64,000 nt of DNA from Pseudomonas haemolytica (GCF_009659625.1 NZ_VOIW01000010.1:1-64000), one strand, 5' to 3'. Positions 36,038 to 45,919 are shown, counted from the first letter of the stretch. Program-made: numbers and translations. The notes: generated from the letters alone by a model not told the origin.

Positions 36038-36946
36038 TCAAGCCAGCAATTCCAGCAGCGCATCAAGGGTGGCCTGGGGGGCTTCCTGGGGAATATTGTG
36101 CCCCACACCTTTCAATATCCGGCGCCGATAAAAGCCGCTGAAATGTTCTGCGTCGTCGTCCTCTTCAGGGGCTGGGCCCACTCCATCATCGGCGCCACAC
36201 AGCGAAATGCTCGGCACGCTGATCGGAGGTTGCAGCGCCAGTGCCTGCTCGATAGTTTCCAGGGCCGGGTCGCCGGGGGCATACATGAAACGATGGCGAT
36301 AGGAGTGGATCACGACCGCGACAAAATCCGGGTTATCGAACGATGGCGCGGTTTTGCCATACAGGCTCGGCCCTTCGACCCAGGACGGTGACCACAGCGA
36401 CCACAGCAGTTGGCAAAGGTCGCGGCGGTTGGCGGTCAAACCGTCGACCCCGCGCTGGGTGTGAAAGTAGTACTGGTACCACAATCGATGCTCAGTTTCC
36501 GGTGCTCTAGGCTTGAGCGACTTGGCGATGTCCTGAATGTTGTAGCCATCGCCGGTCATTAACCCGCGTACCCGTTCCGGCCACAGCGCCGCGACAATAC
36601 ACGCGGCGCGCCCACCCCAGTCAAACCCGGCGAGGGTGGCCTGAGGGATCGCCAGGGCATCCATGAAATCCAGCAAATCCTTGGCCAGCGCTGCTTGTTG
36701 GCCGGAACGAATGACCTGAGCGTTGATAAACCGCGTCGGGCCATAACCGCGTAAATACGGGACGAACACCCGATAACCACGCTCGGCCAGCACGGGTGCG
36801 ATCTCGTCGTAGCCGCGCGGGTCGTAGGGGAAGCCATGCAACAGGATCACGGGCTCACCCTCGACAGGGCCGTGGGTTTCGTAGGCTACCTCGAGCATGG
36901 GCGTGCGCACATACAACAGCGGGGCAGGGCGGCTCAGGGTTGCCAT
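36038..36946 (-). CDS. Alpha/beta hydrolase, epoxide hydrolase/dehalogenase-like
   Basis: 302 aa. The oxyanion segment VILLHGFPYDPRGYDE is followed by the nucleophile elbow GFDWGG with Asp109 as nucleophile, typical of epoxide hydrolase-like and haloalkane dehalogenase-like enzymes. The catalytic histidine is in GVGHNIPQEAP. The start is taken at ATG 36946, overlapping the GH15 gene by 13 bases; the longer frame to 37516 is antisense to no gene but runs within GH15 coding and has no family similarity. It is the last gene of a three-gene operon. The substrate is unknown. Confidence 0.86.
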   Translation of the reverse strand: MATLSRPAPLLYVRTPMLEVAYETHGPVEGEPVILLHGFPYDPRGYDEIAPVLAERGYRVFVPYLRGYGPTRFINAQVIRSGQQAALAKDLLDFMDALAIPQATLAGFDWGGRAACIVAALWPERVRGLMTGDGYNIQDIAKSLKPRAPETEHRLWYQYYFHTQRGVDGLTANRRDLCQLLWSLWSPSWVEGPSLYGKTAPSFDNPDFVAVVIHSYRHRFMYAPGDPALETIEQALALQPPISVPSISLCGADDGVGPAPEEDDDAEHFSGFYRRRILKGVGHNIPQEAPQATLDALLELLA

Positions 36947-38760
36947 ACGGTCTTCTCCCCGCTGAGCTTGCGGTCCAGGAACGTCGCTGCACTGATCAAC
37001 GCCAAATGGCTCAAGGCCTGAGGCGTATTGCCCAGGTGCCGGGCCTGGCTGTCGAACTCTTCGGCGTATAACCCCAGCGGGTTGGCGTAACGCAGCAATT
37101 GTTCGAATTCCAGATGGGCTTTTTCCACCTGCCCGGCGCGGGCCAGGCATTCGACATACCAGAACGAGCAGGCAGCAAACGCGCCTTCGGTGCCTTGCAA
37201 GCCGTCGATCTGACTGTCGTCGTTGCGGTAGCGGTAGACCATGCCGTCGCGCACCAGGCTTTTCTGGATCGCTTCCAGTGTCGACAGCCAGCGCGGGTCG
37301 GTCGCCGCGACGAAGCGCACCAGTGGCATCAACAGCATCGAACCGTCCAGCGCAGTGCTGCCGATATGCTGCACAAAGTGCCCACGCTCCTCGTTCCAGA
37401 AATTGCTCCAGATGTCGGCGTAGATCGCCTGGCGCGTCTGGTCCCAACGCGCGAACGGGGCCGGCAGTGAACGTTTGGAGGCCAGTCGGATGGCACGGTC
37501 CAGGGCCACCCAGCACATCAGGCGCGAATGTAGGAAGTGGTGCTCTTCACCACGCATTTCCCAGATGCCTACATCCTTGCGGTTCCAGATCTCACACACT
37601 TGGTCGGCGACGTCCACCGTATGTTTCCAGCCTTCGTGGGAGATGGCTTCGCCATACTTGTTGACCAGGTACACCGCGTCCATCAGCTCGCCGTAGATAT
37701 CCAGTTGGATCTGGTCGAACGCTTCATTGCCCACGCGTACCGGTTGGGCGCCGCCGTGGCCACTCAAATGGTCGAGGGTGGTTTCCGGCAGTTCCTGGCG
37801 ACCGTCGATGCCGTAGAGGATATTGATCTTGGTCGGCTGGCCGCAGCAGTCGCTGACCCGGCCTTTGAGCCAGCGCATATAGGCATTGGCTTCTTCGACA
37901 AAACCCAGGCGCATGAATGCGTAGACGGTGAACGAGGCGTCGCGGATCCAGGTGTAGCGGTAATCCCAATTGCGCTCGCCACCTGGGGTTTCCGGCAGGC
38001 CGAAGGTCGCAGCGGCGATGATTGCGCCGTGTTTGCGCGAGGTTAAAAGCTTCAGCGCCAGGGCCGAGCGGTTGACCATTTCGCGCCAGCGCCCACGGTA
38101 ATTGGACTGAGAGATCCAGCCGCGCCAGAACTTCAGGGTGCGCTCCAGGTACAGGTCCGTGCAATCGTTGATCACTCGCGGATCATCCTGGCCGCCGAGC
38201 ACGAATTCGGCGCCTTCGTCCTGGGCCAGGGTGAAGCTGGCGACGGCTGCATCCTCTTCGAGGGTCAGCGGGTGACTGCCCACCAGACGCAGGCCGGGCT
38301 GGCCGTCGGCGTTGAACAACACGCCGGTGTCGTCAGACCTGGCCTTAGTCTTGGCGCGGGCATAGTCGTGGCGCACGGCGCAGCGCAGGTGCAGGGTAGC
38401 CTGGCCACTGACCACACGCACCCGGCGAATCAGCAGCGGCAGCTCGTCGACGTCTTCGCTGACGGCCAGCAGATCGGTGACCTCCACTACCGCTGCATCG
38501 CTGAGCCAGCGGGTTTGCAGCACGTTGGTGTCGGGCAGGTAAATCTGCTCGCGGCGGGCATTGGGCAAGTCCGGGGTGAGCTGGAACGTGCCAGCCTCGG
38601 GCGTGTCGAGCAGTGCGCAGAAGATCGACGGGCTGTCGAATTCCGGCCAGCAGAAAAAGTCGATGCTGCCCCGGTCGTTTACGAGTGCCGCACTGCGCAT
38701 GTCGCCGATGATGCCGTGGGCATCGATGGCGCTTTGGGGTTCTTTCTTCAAGTCAACCAT
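36934..38760 (-). CDS. Glycoside hydrolase family 15 protein (glucoamylase/trehalase-like)
   Basis: 608 aa. An N-terminal beta-sandwich domain (GDMRSAALVNDRGSIDFFCW) is followed by the (alpha/alpha)6 barrel with the family block GGERNWDYRYTWIRDASFT (near residue 260). The second catalytic region (GTEGAFAACSFWYVE) lies near residue 530. Bacterial members act on alpha-glucans or trehalose. The start may be this ATG or a GTG six bases upstream; both overlap the SDR gene. It lies in an operon with the SDR and the hydrolase; the shared pathway is not evident. Confidence 0.9.
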   Translation of the reverse strand: MVDLKKEPQSAIDAHGIIGDMRSAALVNDRGSIDFFCWPEFDSPSIFCALLDTPEAGTFQLTPDLPNARREQIYLPDTNVLQTRWLSDAAVVEVTDLLAVSEDVDELPLLIRRVRVVSGQATLHLRCAVRHDYARAKTKARSDDTGVLFNADGQPGLRLVGSHPLTLEEDAAVASFTLAQDEGAEFVLGGQDDPRVINDCTDLYLERTLKFWRGWISQSNYRGRWREMVNRSALALKLLTSRKHGAIIAAATFGLPETPGGERNWDYRYTWIRDASFTVYAFMRLGFVEEANAYMRWLKGRVSDCCGQPTKINILYGIDGRQELPETTLDHLSGHGGAQPVRVGNEAFDQIQLDIYGELMDAVYLVNKYGEAISHEGWKHTVDVADQVCEIWNRKDVGIWEMRGEEHHFLHSRLMCWVALDRAIRLASKRSLPAPFARWDQTRQAIYADIWSNFWNEERGHFVQHIGSTALDGSMLLMPLVRFVAATDPRWLSTLEAIQKSLVRDGMVYRYRNDDSQIDGLQGTEGAFAACSFWYVECLARAGQVEKAHLEFEQLLRYANPLGLYAEEFDSQARHLGNTPQALSHLALISAATFLDRKLSGEKTVWQP

Positions 38761-39553
38761 TGCCACGAAACTCCGGATACAGGCTCATGCCACCGTCAAT
38801 AAACAGCGTACTGCCGACCACATAATCAGACGCGTCGCTGGCCAGCCACACCACCGCATTGGCCACGTCTTCCACATCCCCGACGCGGCCATAAGGAATC
38901 AATTTGAGCAGCTCTTTTTCCGCCGCGCCTTCAGTGGCCGCACGGTTGATCGCCGTACGAATGGCCCCCGGCGCAATGCCGTTGATGCGAATTCGTTGCT
39001 CGCTGACTTCCTGGGCCAGGGTGCGCATCAGCATCTCCACGCCTCCCTTGGATGCGGCGTAGTTCACATGCCCGGCCCAAGGGATGATTTGATGCACGGA
39101 GCTCATATGGATGATTTTGCCGGCGGCGCGGGATACGCCGTCCCGAATGCCCTGGCGATTGAAAATACGCACCGCCGCACGCGCACAGAGAAATTGCCCG
39201 GTGAGGTTGACGCCGATTACGCTGTTCCAGTCATCAAGGGTCATGTCGACCAGGTTGGCGTCTTTTTGCAGGCCGGAGTTGGCCACCAGGATATCCAAGT
39301 GGCCGAAGGCGTCGAGCGTCTGGGCGAACAGGCGTTCGACGTCAGCCTCTTTGGATACGTCGCCACCGATGGCAAGTGCCCGGCCGCCGTTGGCATTGAT
39401 CTGCGCGGCGAGGGCCTCGGCCGGTGCCGCCTGGGAGTTGTAGTTGAGCACCACCGCCGCGCCCGCTTCGGCCAGGGCTTTGGCCGCGCCCGCACCAATG
39501 CCGGAACTGGCGCCGGTGACCAGGGCCACTTGTTGCTGCAAGGAAATCTGCAT
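38753..39553 (-). CDS. Short-chain dehydrogenase (glucose 1-dehydrogenase-like)
   Basis: 266 aa classical SDR. TGASSGIGAG near the N-terminus binds NAD(P), NSGL replaces the usual NAGx, and the catalytic Ser (HMSSVHQ) and YAASK are in place. PGAIRT and the C-terminal FIDGGMSLYPEF resemble glucose 1-dehydrogenases. It is the first gene of the operon with GH15 and the hydrolase, overlapping the next gene by eight bases. Glucose released by the GH15 enzyme could be a substrate, which is inference. Confidence 0.9.
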   Translation of the reverse strand: MQISLQQQVALVTGASSGIGAGAAKALAEAGAAVVLNYNSQAAPAEALAAQINANGGRALAIGGDVSKEADVERLFAQTLDAFGHLDILVANSGLQKDANLVDMTLDDWNSVIGVNLTGQFLCARAAVRIFNRQGIRDGVSRAAGKIIHMSSVHQIIPWAGHVNYAASKGGVEMLMRTLAQEVSEQRIRINGIAPGAIRTAINRAATEGAAEKELLKLIPYGRVGDVEDVANAVVWLASDASDYVVGSTLFIDGGMSLYPEFRGNG

Positions 39554-39623
39554 CGCCCACCCACTGTGTTTATGAGAGTCCTTTCAGCTGACTGGCGGCG
39601 GGCAGTGGAAGTTCACCGGCAGC

Positions 39624-41317
39624 TCACAGGCCCAGGCCGTGGGCGACAACGGTGAGCGCGCCGTTGCAGGCTTGTCGCCTGACCCTGGCGGCCGTATCGA
39701 ACCGGGACAGGTGTTGAAACAGCGGATCGGCTATGTAGGCATCAATGGCCGAATCCGGATCATGCGGACTGGGAGGCGGCCCTTCGCGCGCAGCAGCCGG
39801 CCGGTTAATGATTTGCCCGTCGAGCATGCCGATTTCTACCGCGGCCCTACCTGCCATCAGGTTTACGAACGTGTGCATGTCATACAGCAGGATGCCGTTC
39901 TGCAGTGACCACATATCCATGCTGCCGACATTGTGTAGACCGACGGGGATGATGCGGTCGCATTCGGCAGGTGTGAGCCCGTTGCTGATCAGGCATGCCC
40001 GCGATTTCTCATCATCACGGGCAAGCAGCACCAGGTTCTCCAACTGCCGAACCAGGTTACCCAATCCGCTTGAGGGCTCTCTGAGCAGGCTGAGCCATCC
40101 CAGTAAGCCGCTATGGGAGCGCTTTTTGAGGTGTTTGAGCTGTACGCCATAAATCTGGCTGTGCACGTGATCCCTGATGAAGAAATCGACATCCACTTCA
40201 ACGGCATTGTCTTTTGTGTGGTGTTGCAGCAGTTCGAAATCGAGCACTTCAATATGAGCGCAGCGTTTGAGCCGGTTCACCAGGTAGGCCTTCTGAGCAT
40301 CTGATGTGGCCTTGCCGTGCCAATTGGTGCCCAGCTTTATTTCTGCGAGTTTTTCGGCTGTCTCGATGGCGCCACTCGCCAAATTGCGCGTTCCCAGTAC
40401 CAGCCCGCCTCCAGAGAAATCGAAAAGCCGGTCAACCACGGGGAGTTGCGTTTGAATTCGATGGACATGTTCGTAGACCTGCGTAATGCCCTTTTGCGCG
40501 GCGTGGCGATGATCGAAGGGTGGGGTTCCAGGATGCTGTGTTGCATGGACCGCGTGAATGATCATCAGCAGCAAGGGTTCAAGTTGATCGAATAATAGGC
40601 CGGCCACGGGACCATAGTCTGGCGGCAGCCGCCAATGCTGGGGAAATAGAGTCAGTGCCGATACCCTGGCATTTTGCAGTTGGTTTCGTCGAGCCGGGTC
40701 GGCAGCCACGATGGCAAGGCTTTGGATGGCCAGCGAGGCGGACGCAAGAGATGCCTGTTCCAGGGCTGAACCAAACCATACCCTGCGAAGGTGCGCGCGC
40801 ATGGCGTCCGATGACGGCGTGATGGTGCAATTGCCAGTCTCGTCAACGGTTGCCCTGGCGATGCCCAGGATGACCAAGGCCAATAGTTCTGAAAGCCAGA
40901 CGCAGTGGCACGCCAGGCCGACAGTGTCTTGTGAGGATGGGGCACCCTGGGGGTCGCATGGCATTGTCGACAGCACGGTTCAAGCAGTTGCAGGTCGTAC
41001 AGTCGCGCAACATCGGTGAGGGTTCCGTCGGGTAGAGGTGCCGTGTCGAGGGTGGTTTGTATCTGGGTTTGCTGCAGCCACACCTCGCGGGATTTCCACA
41101 GTGTGGTCGTGCCAGTGAGTGGGAGCTTCTGCGCTAGCATCGCCTGCATTGGGTACAGCCGTTCGACCAATGTCTGCACGCCTGGGCATTGATCGGTCAG
41201 GGAGGTGATGAGTATTCGATTTGGCTCGCTCAAACAGAACTTATGCGGGTAAGTGCTGACGTTGCAGGCAAGGCGTAAAGCATGGTGGCAGCGGGTGTCG
41301 ATAAAAGGCGTGTGCAT
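39624..41317 (-). pseudogene. Unrecognised gene split by an apparent frameshift
   Basis: Two minus-strand reading frames look like parts of one gene of about 565 codons. The 5' part runs from ATG 41317 and stays protein-like up to LYDLQLLE near 40980. The 3' part continues in the next frame from about 40976 (MLSTMPCDPQ) to the stop at 39624. The first frame beyond 40980 loses protein character, while the second meets a TGA at 40980-40982. One missing base (or two extra) near 40975-40985 would explain this. The 3' part contains DVDFFIRD and, 11 residues on, GVQLKHLKK, loosely like a PD-(D/E)xK nuclease core with QxK. I do not recognise the family. A sequencing error or two overlapping genes are alternatives. 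Confidence 0.5.
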
Positions 41318-41397
41318 AGACGTAGCGCTCGGCCGCAAGGGGAGTGTTATCGTATTATGCTGAAAATAAAGGGAATACAAGGGGCGAGGGAATGTAT

Positions 41398-41793
41398 ATG
41401 CCGACAGGCACCGGACGCGTGAATATCGTACTCATCGGCCTATCCGCAGTTTTATCACTGGCTCAAGCATCAGGGGCCTTTGCGGAAAACATCAATGGCA
41501 AGACGCTCTACTTACAAAGGTGCGCTGTGTGTCATGGGCTCGATATCAAAGCGACAGGGCCATTGGCTAAAAAAAGCAATCCTCCAACGCCTGACCTTAC
41601 AACCATCGTTTTCAAGAAACGACTCAGTGATTATCCAGGCGTTATCGTGTCGTCAATCATACTTCGCCCAAATGGAAATCTGATTCCAAAGACGTTGCAG
41701 GAGAACGGTGTAAAGATAGCGCCGCACGCGTGGAGCGTTAAGGATTTACGAGACCTGCATCAGTACATGAGTGATGTCATTTCAAAAAAATAA
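41398..41793 (+). CDS. Small c-type cytochrome
   Basis: 131 aa. A signal peptide (NIVLIGLSAVLSLAQASGAFA) precedes one haem site, CAVCH, in GKTLYLQRCAVCHGLD, typical of class I cytochromes c. The start is taken at the second ATG because GGCGAGGG ends seven bases before it; an ATG six bases earlier is too close. It should be periplasmic. No oxidase or dehydrogenase partner is adjacent. It is divergent from the frameshifted gene, sharing an 80-base promoter region. Confidence 0.82.
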   Translation: MPTGTGRVNIVLIGLSAVLSLAQASGAFAENINGKTLYLQRCAVCHGLDIKATGPLAKKSNPPTPDLTTIVFKKRLSDYPGVIVSSIILRPNGNLIPKTLQENGVKIAPHAWSVKDLRDLHQYMSDVISKK

Positions 41794-41843
41794 CGCTCTT
41801 GATAGGGGATAGGGTGCAGCGACAGGCAGCAATTGCCCTGCTT

Positions 41844-41862
41844 AATAGGAAGCATTACTATT
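41844..41862. promoter_or_regulatory. 19-bp near-perfect palindrome, possible Fur or iron operator
   Basis: AATAGGAAGCATTACTATT pairs at seven of nine symmetric positions around a central C and lies 28 bases before the FecI-type gene. It agrees with the Fur consensus at only about 10 of 19 positions, so the identity of the binding protein is unsure. Confidence 0.45.
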
Positions 41863-41890
41863 CACGCCCCGCCTTCCCAGTGCATCCGCG

Positions 41891-42391
41891 ATGATTCCCC
41901 AGCCGCCCCGCAGAACAGGCTTTTTCGAGCACTACGAAGAGTTGATCGGAACCTGGACGCGCCGCCTGAGAAACCGTCAGCAGGCCGAAGACCTGGCCCA
42001 TGACACCTTTGTGCGAGTGCTGGAGTCGAGTACCAGCGAGGTTGCGCAACCGCGCGCCTACTTGCATCAAACGGCGCGCAATATCGCAGTGGATGCCCAT
42101 CGCCGCGAAGACCGCCGCGAGGCGCTGACGCTGCAAGCGGTTGATCACAGTGCGCCCCATAGCGGCGACCCGGAGCATTACATGCACGCGATCCAGTTGG
42201 CCGACTCCATCGAGCGGGCGTTGGCCGAGTTGCCGCTCAACTGCCGCAAGATTTTCATCTGGCAGAAAATCGAGGGACTCACCCAGCTGGAAATCGCCGA
42301 ACGCCTGGGCCTGTCTAAAAACATGGTGGAAAAGTATATGATCCGCACCCTGCGGCATCTGCGTGATCGTCTGGATGCGATGGCGCCATGA
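41891..42391 (+). CDS. fecI: FecI-type ECF sigma factor
   Basis: 166 aa with region 2 (AEDLAHDTFVRVLES) and region 4 (IEGLTQLEIAERLGLSKNMVEKYM), matching sigma factors of the FecI group. It should direct transcription of the FecA-like receptor gene. It overlaps the FecR gene by four bases (ATGA). A palindrome just upstream may be its iron-responsive operator. Confidence 0.93.
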   Translation: MIPQPPRRTGFFEHYEELIGTWTRRLRNRQQAEDLAHDTFVRVLESSTSEVAQPRAYLHQTARNIAVDAHRREDRREALTLQAVDHSAPHSGDPEHYMHAIQLADSIERALAELPLNCRKIFIWQKIEGLTQLEIAERLGLSKNMVEKYMIRTLRHLRDRLDAMAP

Positions 42392-43368
42392 CCCGCTTTG
42401 AAACAGGATCTTCCACGATGGATACCCGTGTCCGTGATGAGGCCGCGCAGTGGTTTGTGCGCCTGCAGGACGGCCAGTTGAGCGCCGAAGAGCGTCAATG
42501 TTTCGATGCCTGGCGTGCTGAGCAGCCCGAGCACCAATATGAATTCGATGTGTTGCAAGGGCTGTGGAGCGCCACGGATCTGCTGCCCAAGGCTCGCTTG
42601 CAGGCCCTGTGCGAGGCGCCGGCCGAGCATTCCAAGCGCCGTGCGGTGTTGCGCTATGCCGTTGCCGCCAGTGTGGTCGCCGTTGCAGTGGGCGTGGGTT
42701 TATTCAGCGGGTTGGGCCAGCCAAAGTCGTACAGTGCCGAGTTCAGTACCCGGTTGGGCGAGCATCGCCAGGTGGCCTTGCCCGACGGTTCGGTGATGGA
42801 CCTCAACAGCCGTAGCGTGGTTGCGGTTCACTATGAAAAAGGTCGGCGTGGCGTGGAACTCAAGCAGGGCGAGGCGATGTTCAGTGTCGAGCATGACGCC
42901 AGTCGTCCGTTTGTGGTGGCCGCGGGGGCAGGGCAGGTGACGGTTACCGGCACGCGCTTCGATGTGCGTCGGGATGCCGACCAGACCCGCGTGGCCGTTG
43001 AGGCCGGCACGGTCAAGGTACAGGGGCGCCTGTTGGATCAGACGGTGACGCTGACCGCCGGCCGTGGCACCCATGTCGATACCCAAGGCCAAGTGGCGGC
43101 GGCCTACGCGGTGAACGCTGAAGAACTGACCGCATGGCGCACCGGCAAACTGGTGTTCAACAACGCCACACTTGGCGACGTGGCGCGGGAAGTGTCGCGC
43201 TACCGCGAGCAACCGCTGCGCGTCAGTACCACAGCGGTGGGCAACCTGCGCCTGACCAGCGTATTCAAGTCCAACGATACCGACGCCTTGCTCAAGGCCT
43301 TGCCACACATCCTTCCCGTCGCCTTGCGTACCTTGCCGGACGGCAGCCAGGAAATTATTTCACGCTGA
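42388..43368 (+). CDS. fecR: FecR-family sigma factor regulator
   Basis: 326 aa. The N-terminal anti-sigma domain has RDEAAQWFVRLQDGQLSAEE and CFDAWRAEQPEHQYEFD. A membrane segment (about residues 88-110, AVAASVVAVAVGVGLF) is followed by the FecR domain with GEHRQVALPDGSVMDLNSRS and the secretin-like C-terminal region ALLKALPHILPVALR. It senses receptor occupation and activates the sigma factor. An ATG at 42418 is an alternative start. Confidence 0.93.
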   Translation: MTRFETGSSTMDTRVRDEAAQWFVRLQDGQLSAEERQCFDAWRAEQPEHQYEFDVLQGLWSATDLLPKARLQALCEAPAEHSKRRAVLRYAVAASVVAVAVGVGLFSGLGQPKSYSAEFSTRLGEHRQVALPDGSVMDLNSRSVVAVHYEKGRRGVELKQGEAMFSVEHDASRPFVVAAGAGQVTVTGTRFDVRRDADQTRVAVEAGTVKVQGRLLDQTVTLTAGRGTHVDTQGQVAAAYAVNAEELTAWRTGKLVFNNATLGDVAREVSRYREQPLRVSTTAVGNLRLTSVFKSNDTDALLKALPHILPVALRTLPDGSQEIISR

Positions 43369-43465
43369 CATTCAGGTTTTTTTCGAGTTCTTCGTCTTCT
43401 CCTGCAACTGCAACTGGTTTGCGTTAACAGCCGCGCACTCTTGCCATCACAGGACTAGGTTCGAC

Positions 43466-45871
43466 GTGAAAAAACTCGCCCTCTACAACTATAAAGTTTC
43501 TCGCTGGGCGCCCCTGGCCCTGGCCCTGGCAGTCAGTACCGCGCTGCCAGCCGCGTATGCTGGCGATGGCATTCATATCCGCGCCCAATCCCTGGGCGCA
43601 GCCTTGAGCCAACTGGGCCAGCAGACCTCGCTGCAAGTGTTCTTCAGCCCCGACATGGTCGCTGGCAAGCAAGCCCCGGCGGTGGATGGCAACCTCTCGC
43701 CCGAACAAGCCCTGCGCCAATTGCTGCAAGGCAGCGGCCTGGATTACCGGATCGACGCCGGCTCCGTGACCTTACGCCCGGTTAGCAACGGCACCGGCGA
43801 GGCTGGCTCGCCGCTGGAGCTGGGCGTCACCGACATCAAGGTAGTAGGCGACTGGCTTGCCGATGCCGATGCAGCCGTGGTGCAAAACCACCCGGGCGCG
43901 CGCACGGTGGTGCGCCGCGAAGCCATGGTGGAGCAAGGCGCGATGAATGTCGGCGATGTGCTGCGACGTATTCCGGGTGTGCAGGTACAGGAATCCAACG
44001 GTACCGGTGGCAGCGATATTTCCCTCAACGTCGGTGTACGCGGCCTGACCTCACGCCTGTCGCCGCGCTCCACCGTGCTGATTGACGGCGTACCGGCAGC
44101 GTTCGCCCCGTACGGCCAACCGCAACTGTCGATGGCGCCGATTTCCGCCGGTAACCTGGAAAGTATTGACGTTGTTCGCGGTGCAGGTTCCGTGCGTTAT
44201 GGGCCACAGAACGTGGGTGGGGTGATCAACTTCGTGACCCGCGCGATTCCGGAGAAATTCTCCGGTGAGGTCGGCACCACCCTGCAAACCTCCGCCCATG
44301 GTGGCTGGAAGCACGTTGAGAACGCCTTTATCGGCGGCACTGCCGACAACGGCATCGGCGCCGCGCTGCTGTACTCCGGGGTCAATGGCAACGGCTACCG
44401 CAACAGCAACAATTCCAACGACATCGACGACGTGATCTTCAAAACCCACTGGGCGCCGACCGATCAAGATGACTTTTCGCTGAACTTCCACTACTACGAT
44501 GCCAGCGCCGACATGCCCGGCGGCCTGACCCAGCAGCAGTTCGACGCCAACCCCTACCAGTCGGTGCGCGACTGGGACAACTTCAGCGGCCGCCGCAAGG
44601 ACGTGTCCTTCAAGTACATCCGCCAGATCGACGACCGTACCCAGGCCGAAGTGCTGACTTATTACTCCGACAGTTTCCGTGGCAGCAACATCGCCAACCG
44701 CGACCTCAAGACCATCAGCTCCTACCCGCGCACCTACTACACCTTCGGCATCGAGCCGCGAGTGTCCCATGTGTTCGACGTGGGCCCGAGTACCCAGGAA
44801 GTCAGTGTTGGCTATCGCTACCTCAAGGAAGGCATGCACGAGCAAGCCACCAGTCTCAACCTGGCCAACAACGTGCCGACGCCGGGCGGGCAGAGCGATG
44901 GCCATGTGTATCAGGACCGCACTGGTGGCACCGAAGCCAATGCGTTCTACATCGATAACAAAATCGATATCGGCAGGTGGACCATTACCCCGGGCATCCG
45001 CTTTGAAGACATCCGCACCGAATGGCATGACCGCCCGGTCGTGGCCCTGAACGGCAAGCGTACCGAGGAGAAACGCCGCGAGGTCCACAACAACGAACCG
45101 TTGCCGGCCCTGAGCGTGATGTATCACGTGTCTGACGAATGGAAACTGTTCGCCAACTACGAAACCTCGTTCGGCAGCCTGCAGTACTTCCAGCTGGGGC
45201 AGGGCGGCACCGGCAACCAGACCGCCAACGGCCTGAACCCGGAAAAAGCCAAGACCTACGAGATCGGTACGCGCTACAACGACAGCGTCTGGGGCGGCGA
45301 AGTGACGCTGTTCTACATCGACTTCTCGGATGAGCTGCAATATGTCAGCAACGACGTGGGCTGGACCAACCTCGGCGCCACCAAGCACGCTGGTATCGAA
45401 GCGTCGGCTCACTACGACCTGTCCAACCTCGACCCGCGCCTCGATGGCCTGACCGCCAACGCCGGCTTCACCTACACCAAGGCCACCTCTGAAGGTGACG
45501 TGCCATTCAAGGGCCGCGATTTGCCACTGTACTCCCGTGAAGTGGCGACCCTGGGTCTGCGCTACGACGTCAACCACTGGACCCACAACCTGGACGTCTA
45601 CGCCCAGTCCGGCCAGCGTGCGCCAGGTACCGGCACCACCTACATCACCCAGGGCACCGCTGACGGTCAATACGGTGATATCCCAGGGTATGTCTCAGTC
45701 AATGTGCGCAGTGGTTATGACTTTGGCGCGCAACTGTCGAACCTGAAACTGGGTGTGGGGGTGAAAAACGTGTTTGATCAGCTGCACTACACGCGCTCCA
45801 GCGACAACAACTCCGGGATATACCTGGGTGAGCCGCGTACGTTCTTTGTACAAGCAAGCGTCGGATTCTGA
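43466..45871 (+). CDS. fecA: FecA-like TonB-dependent receptor with STN domain
   Basis: 801 aa. Signal peptide to about residue 32 (LPAAYA), STN signalling domain (IHIRAQSLGAALSQLGQQTS), plug (MNVGDVLRRIPGVQVQESNG, RGAGSVRYGPQNVGGVINFV) and barrel ending FVQASVGF. The overall sequence fits FecA-type ferric dicitrate receptors of Pseudomonas, which import iron citrate and signal through FecR/FecI. The gene follows fecR by 97 bases and is closed by a strong terminator. Citrate as ligand is inferred from family likeness. Confidence 0.9.
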   Translation: MKKLALYNYKVSRWAPLALALAVSTALPAAYAGDGIHIRAQSLGAALSQLGQQTSLQVFFSPDMVAGKQAPAVDGNLSPEQALRQLLQGSGLDYRIDAGSVTLRPVSNGTGEAGSPLELGVTDIKVVGDWLADADAAVVQNHPGARTVVRREAMVEQGAMNVGDVLRRIPGVQVQESNGTGGSDISLNVGVRGLTSRLSPRSTVLIDGVPAAFAPYGQPQLSMAPISAGNLESIDVVRGAGSVRYGPQNVGGVINFVTRAIPEKFSGEVGTTLQTSAHGGWKHVENAFIGGTADNGIGAALLYSGVNGNGYRNSNNSNDIDDVIFKTHWAPTDQDDFSLNFHYYDASADMPGGLTQQQFDANPYQSVRDWDNFSGRRKDVSFKYIRQIDDRTQAEVLTYYSDSFRGSNIANRDLKTISSYPRTYYTFGIEPRVSHVFDVGPSTQEVSVGYRYLKEGMHEQATSLNLANNVPTPGGQSDGHVYQDRTGGTEANAFYIDNKIDIGRWTITPGIRFEDIRTEWHDRPVVALNGKRTEEKRREVHNNEPLPALSVMYHVSDEWKLFANYETSFGSLQYFQLGQGGTGNQTANGLNPEKAKTYEIGTRYNDSVWGGEVTLFYIDFSDELQYVSNDVGWTNLGATKHAGIEASAHYDLSNLDPRLDGLTANAGFTYTKATSEGDVPFKGRDLPLYSREVATLGLRYDVNHWTHNLDVYAQSGQRAPGTGTTYITQGTADGQYGDIPGYVSVNVRSGYDFGAQLSNLKLGVGVKNVFDQLHYTRSSDNNSGIYLGEPRTFFVQASVGF

Positions 45872-45885
45872 TCTTTAGCTGATAG

Positions 45886-45919
45886 GAAAAATCGCAGCCC
45901 AAGGGCTGCGATTTTTTTT
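45886..45919 (+). terminator. Rho-independent terminator after the FecA-like gene
   Basis: AAAAATCGCAGCCC, AA, GGGCTGCGATTTTTTTT gives a long stem with a run of eight T, 15 bases after the stop. It separates the iron set from the HrpL-type genes that follow. Confidence 0.95.

Noticed and set aside
36947..37516. Upstream extension of the alpha/beta hydrolase frame
   Set aside because: It lies inside the GH15 coding region in another frame and has no family similarity; the hydrolase fold starts at 36946.
40652..40980. Continuation of the first frame of the disrupted gene to 40652
   Set aside because: Beyond about 40980 the translation becomes Arg/Pro/Trp-rich and protein-unlike, while the neighbouring frame becomes protein-like, so the extension is read as an artefact of the frameshift.
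44051..45670. Long minus-strand frame (539 codons) opposite the FecA-like gene
   Set aside because: Shadow frame, Val/Gly-rich without domains; the plus-strand receptor is unambiguous.
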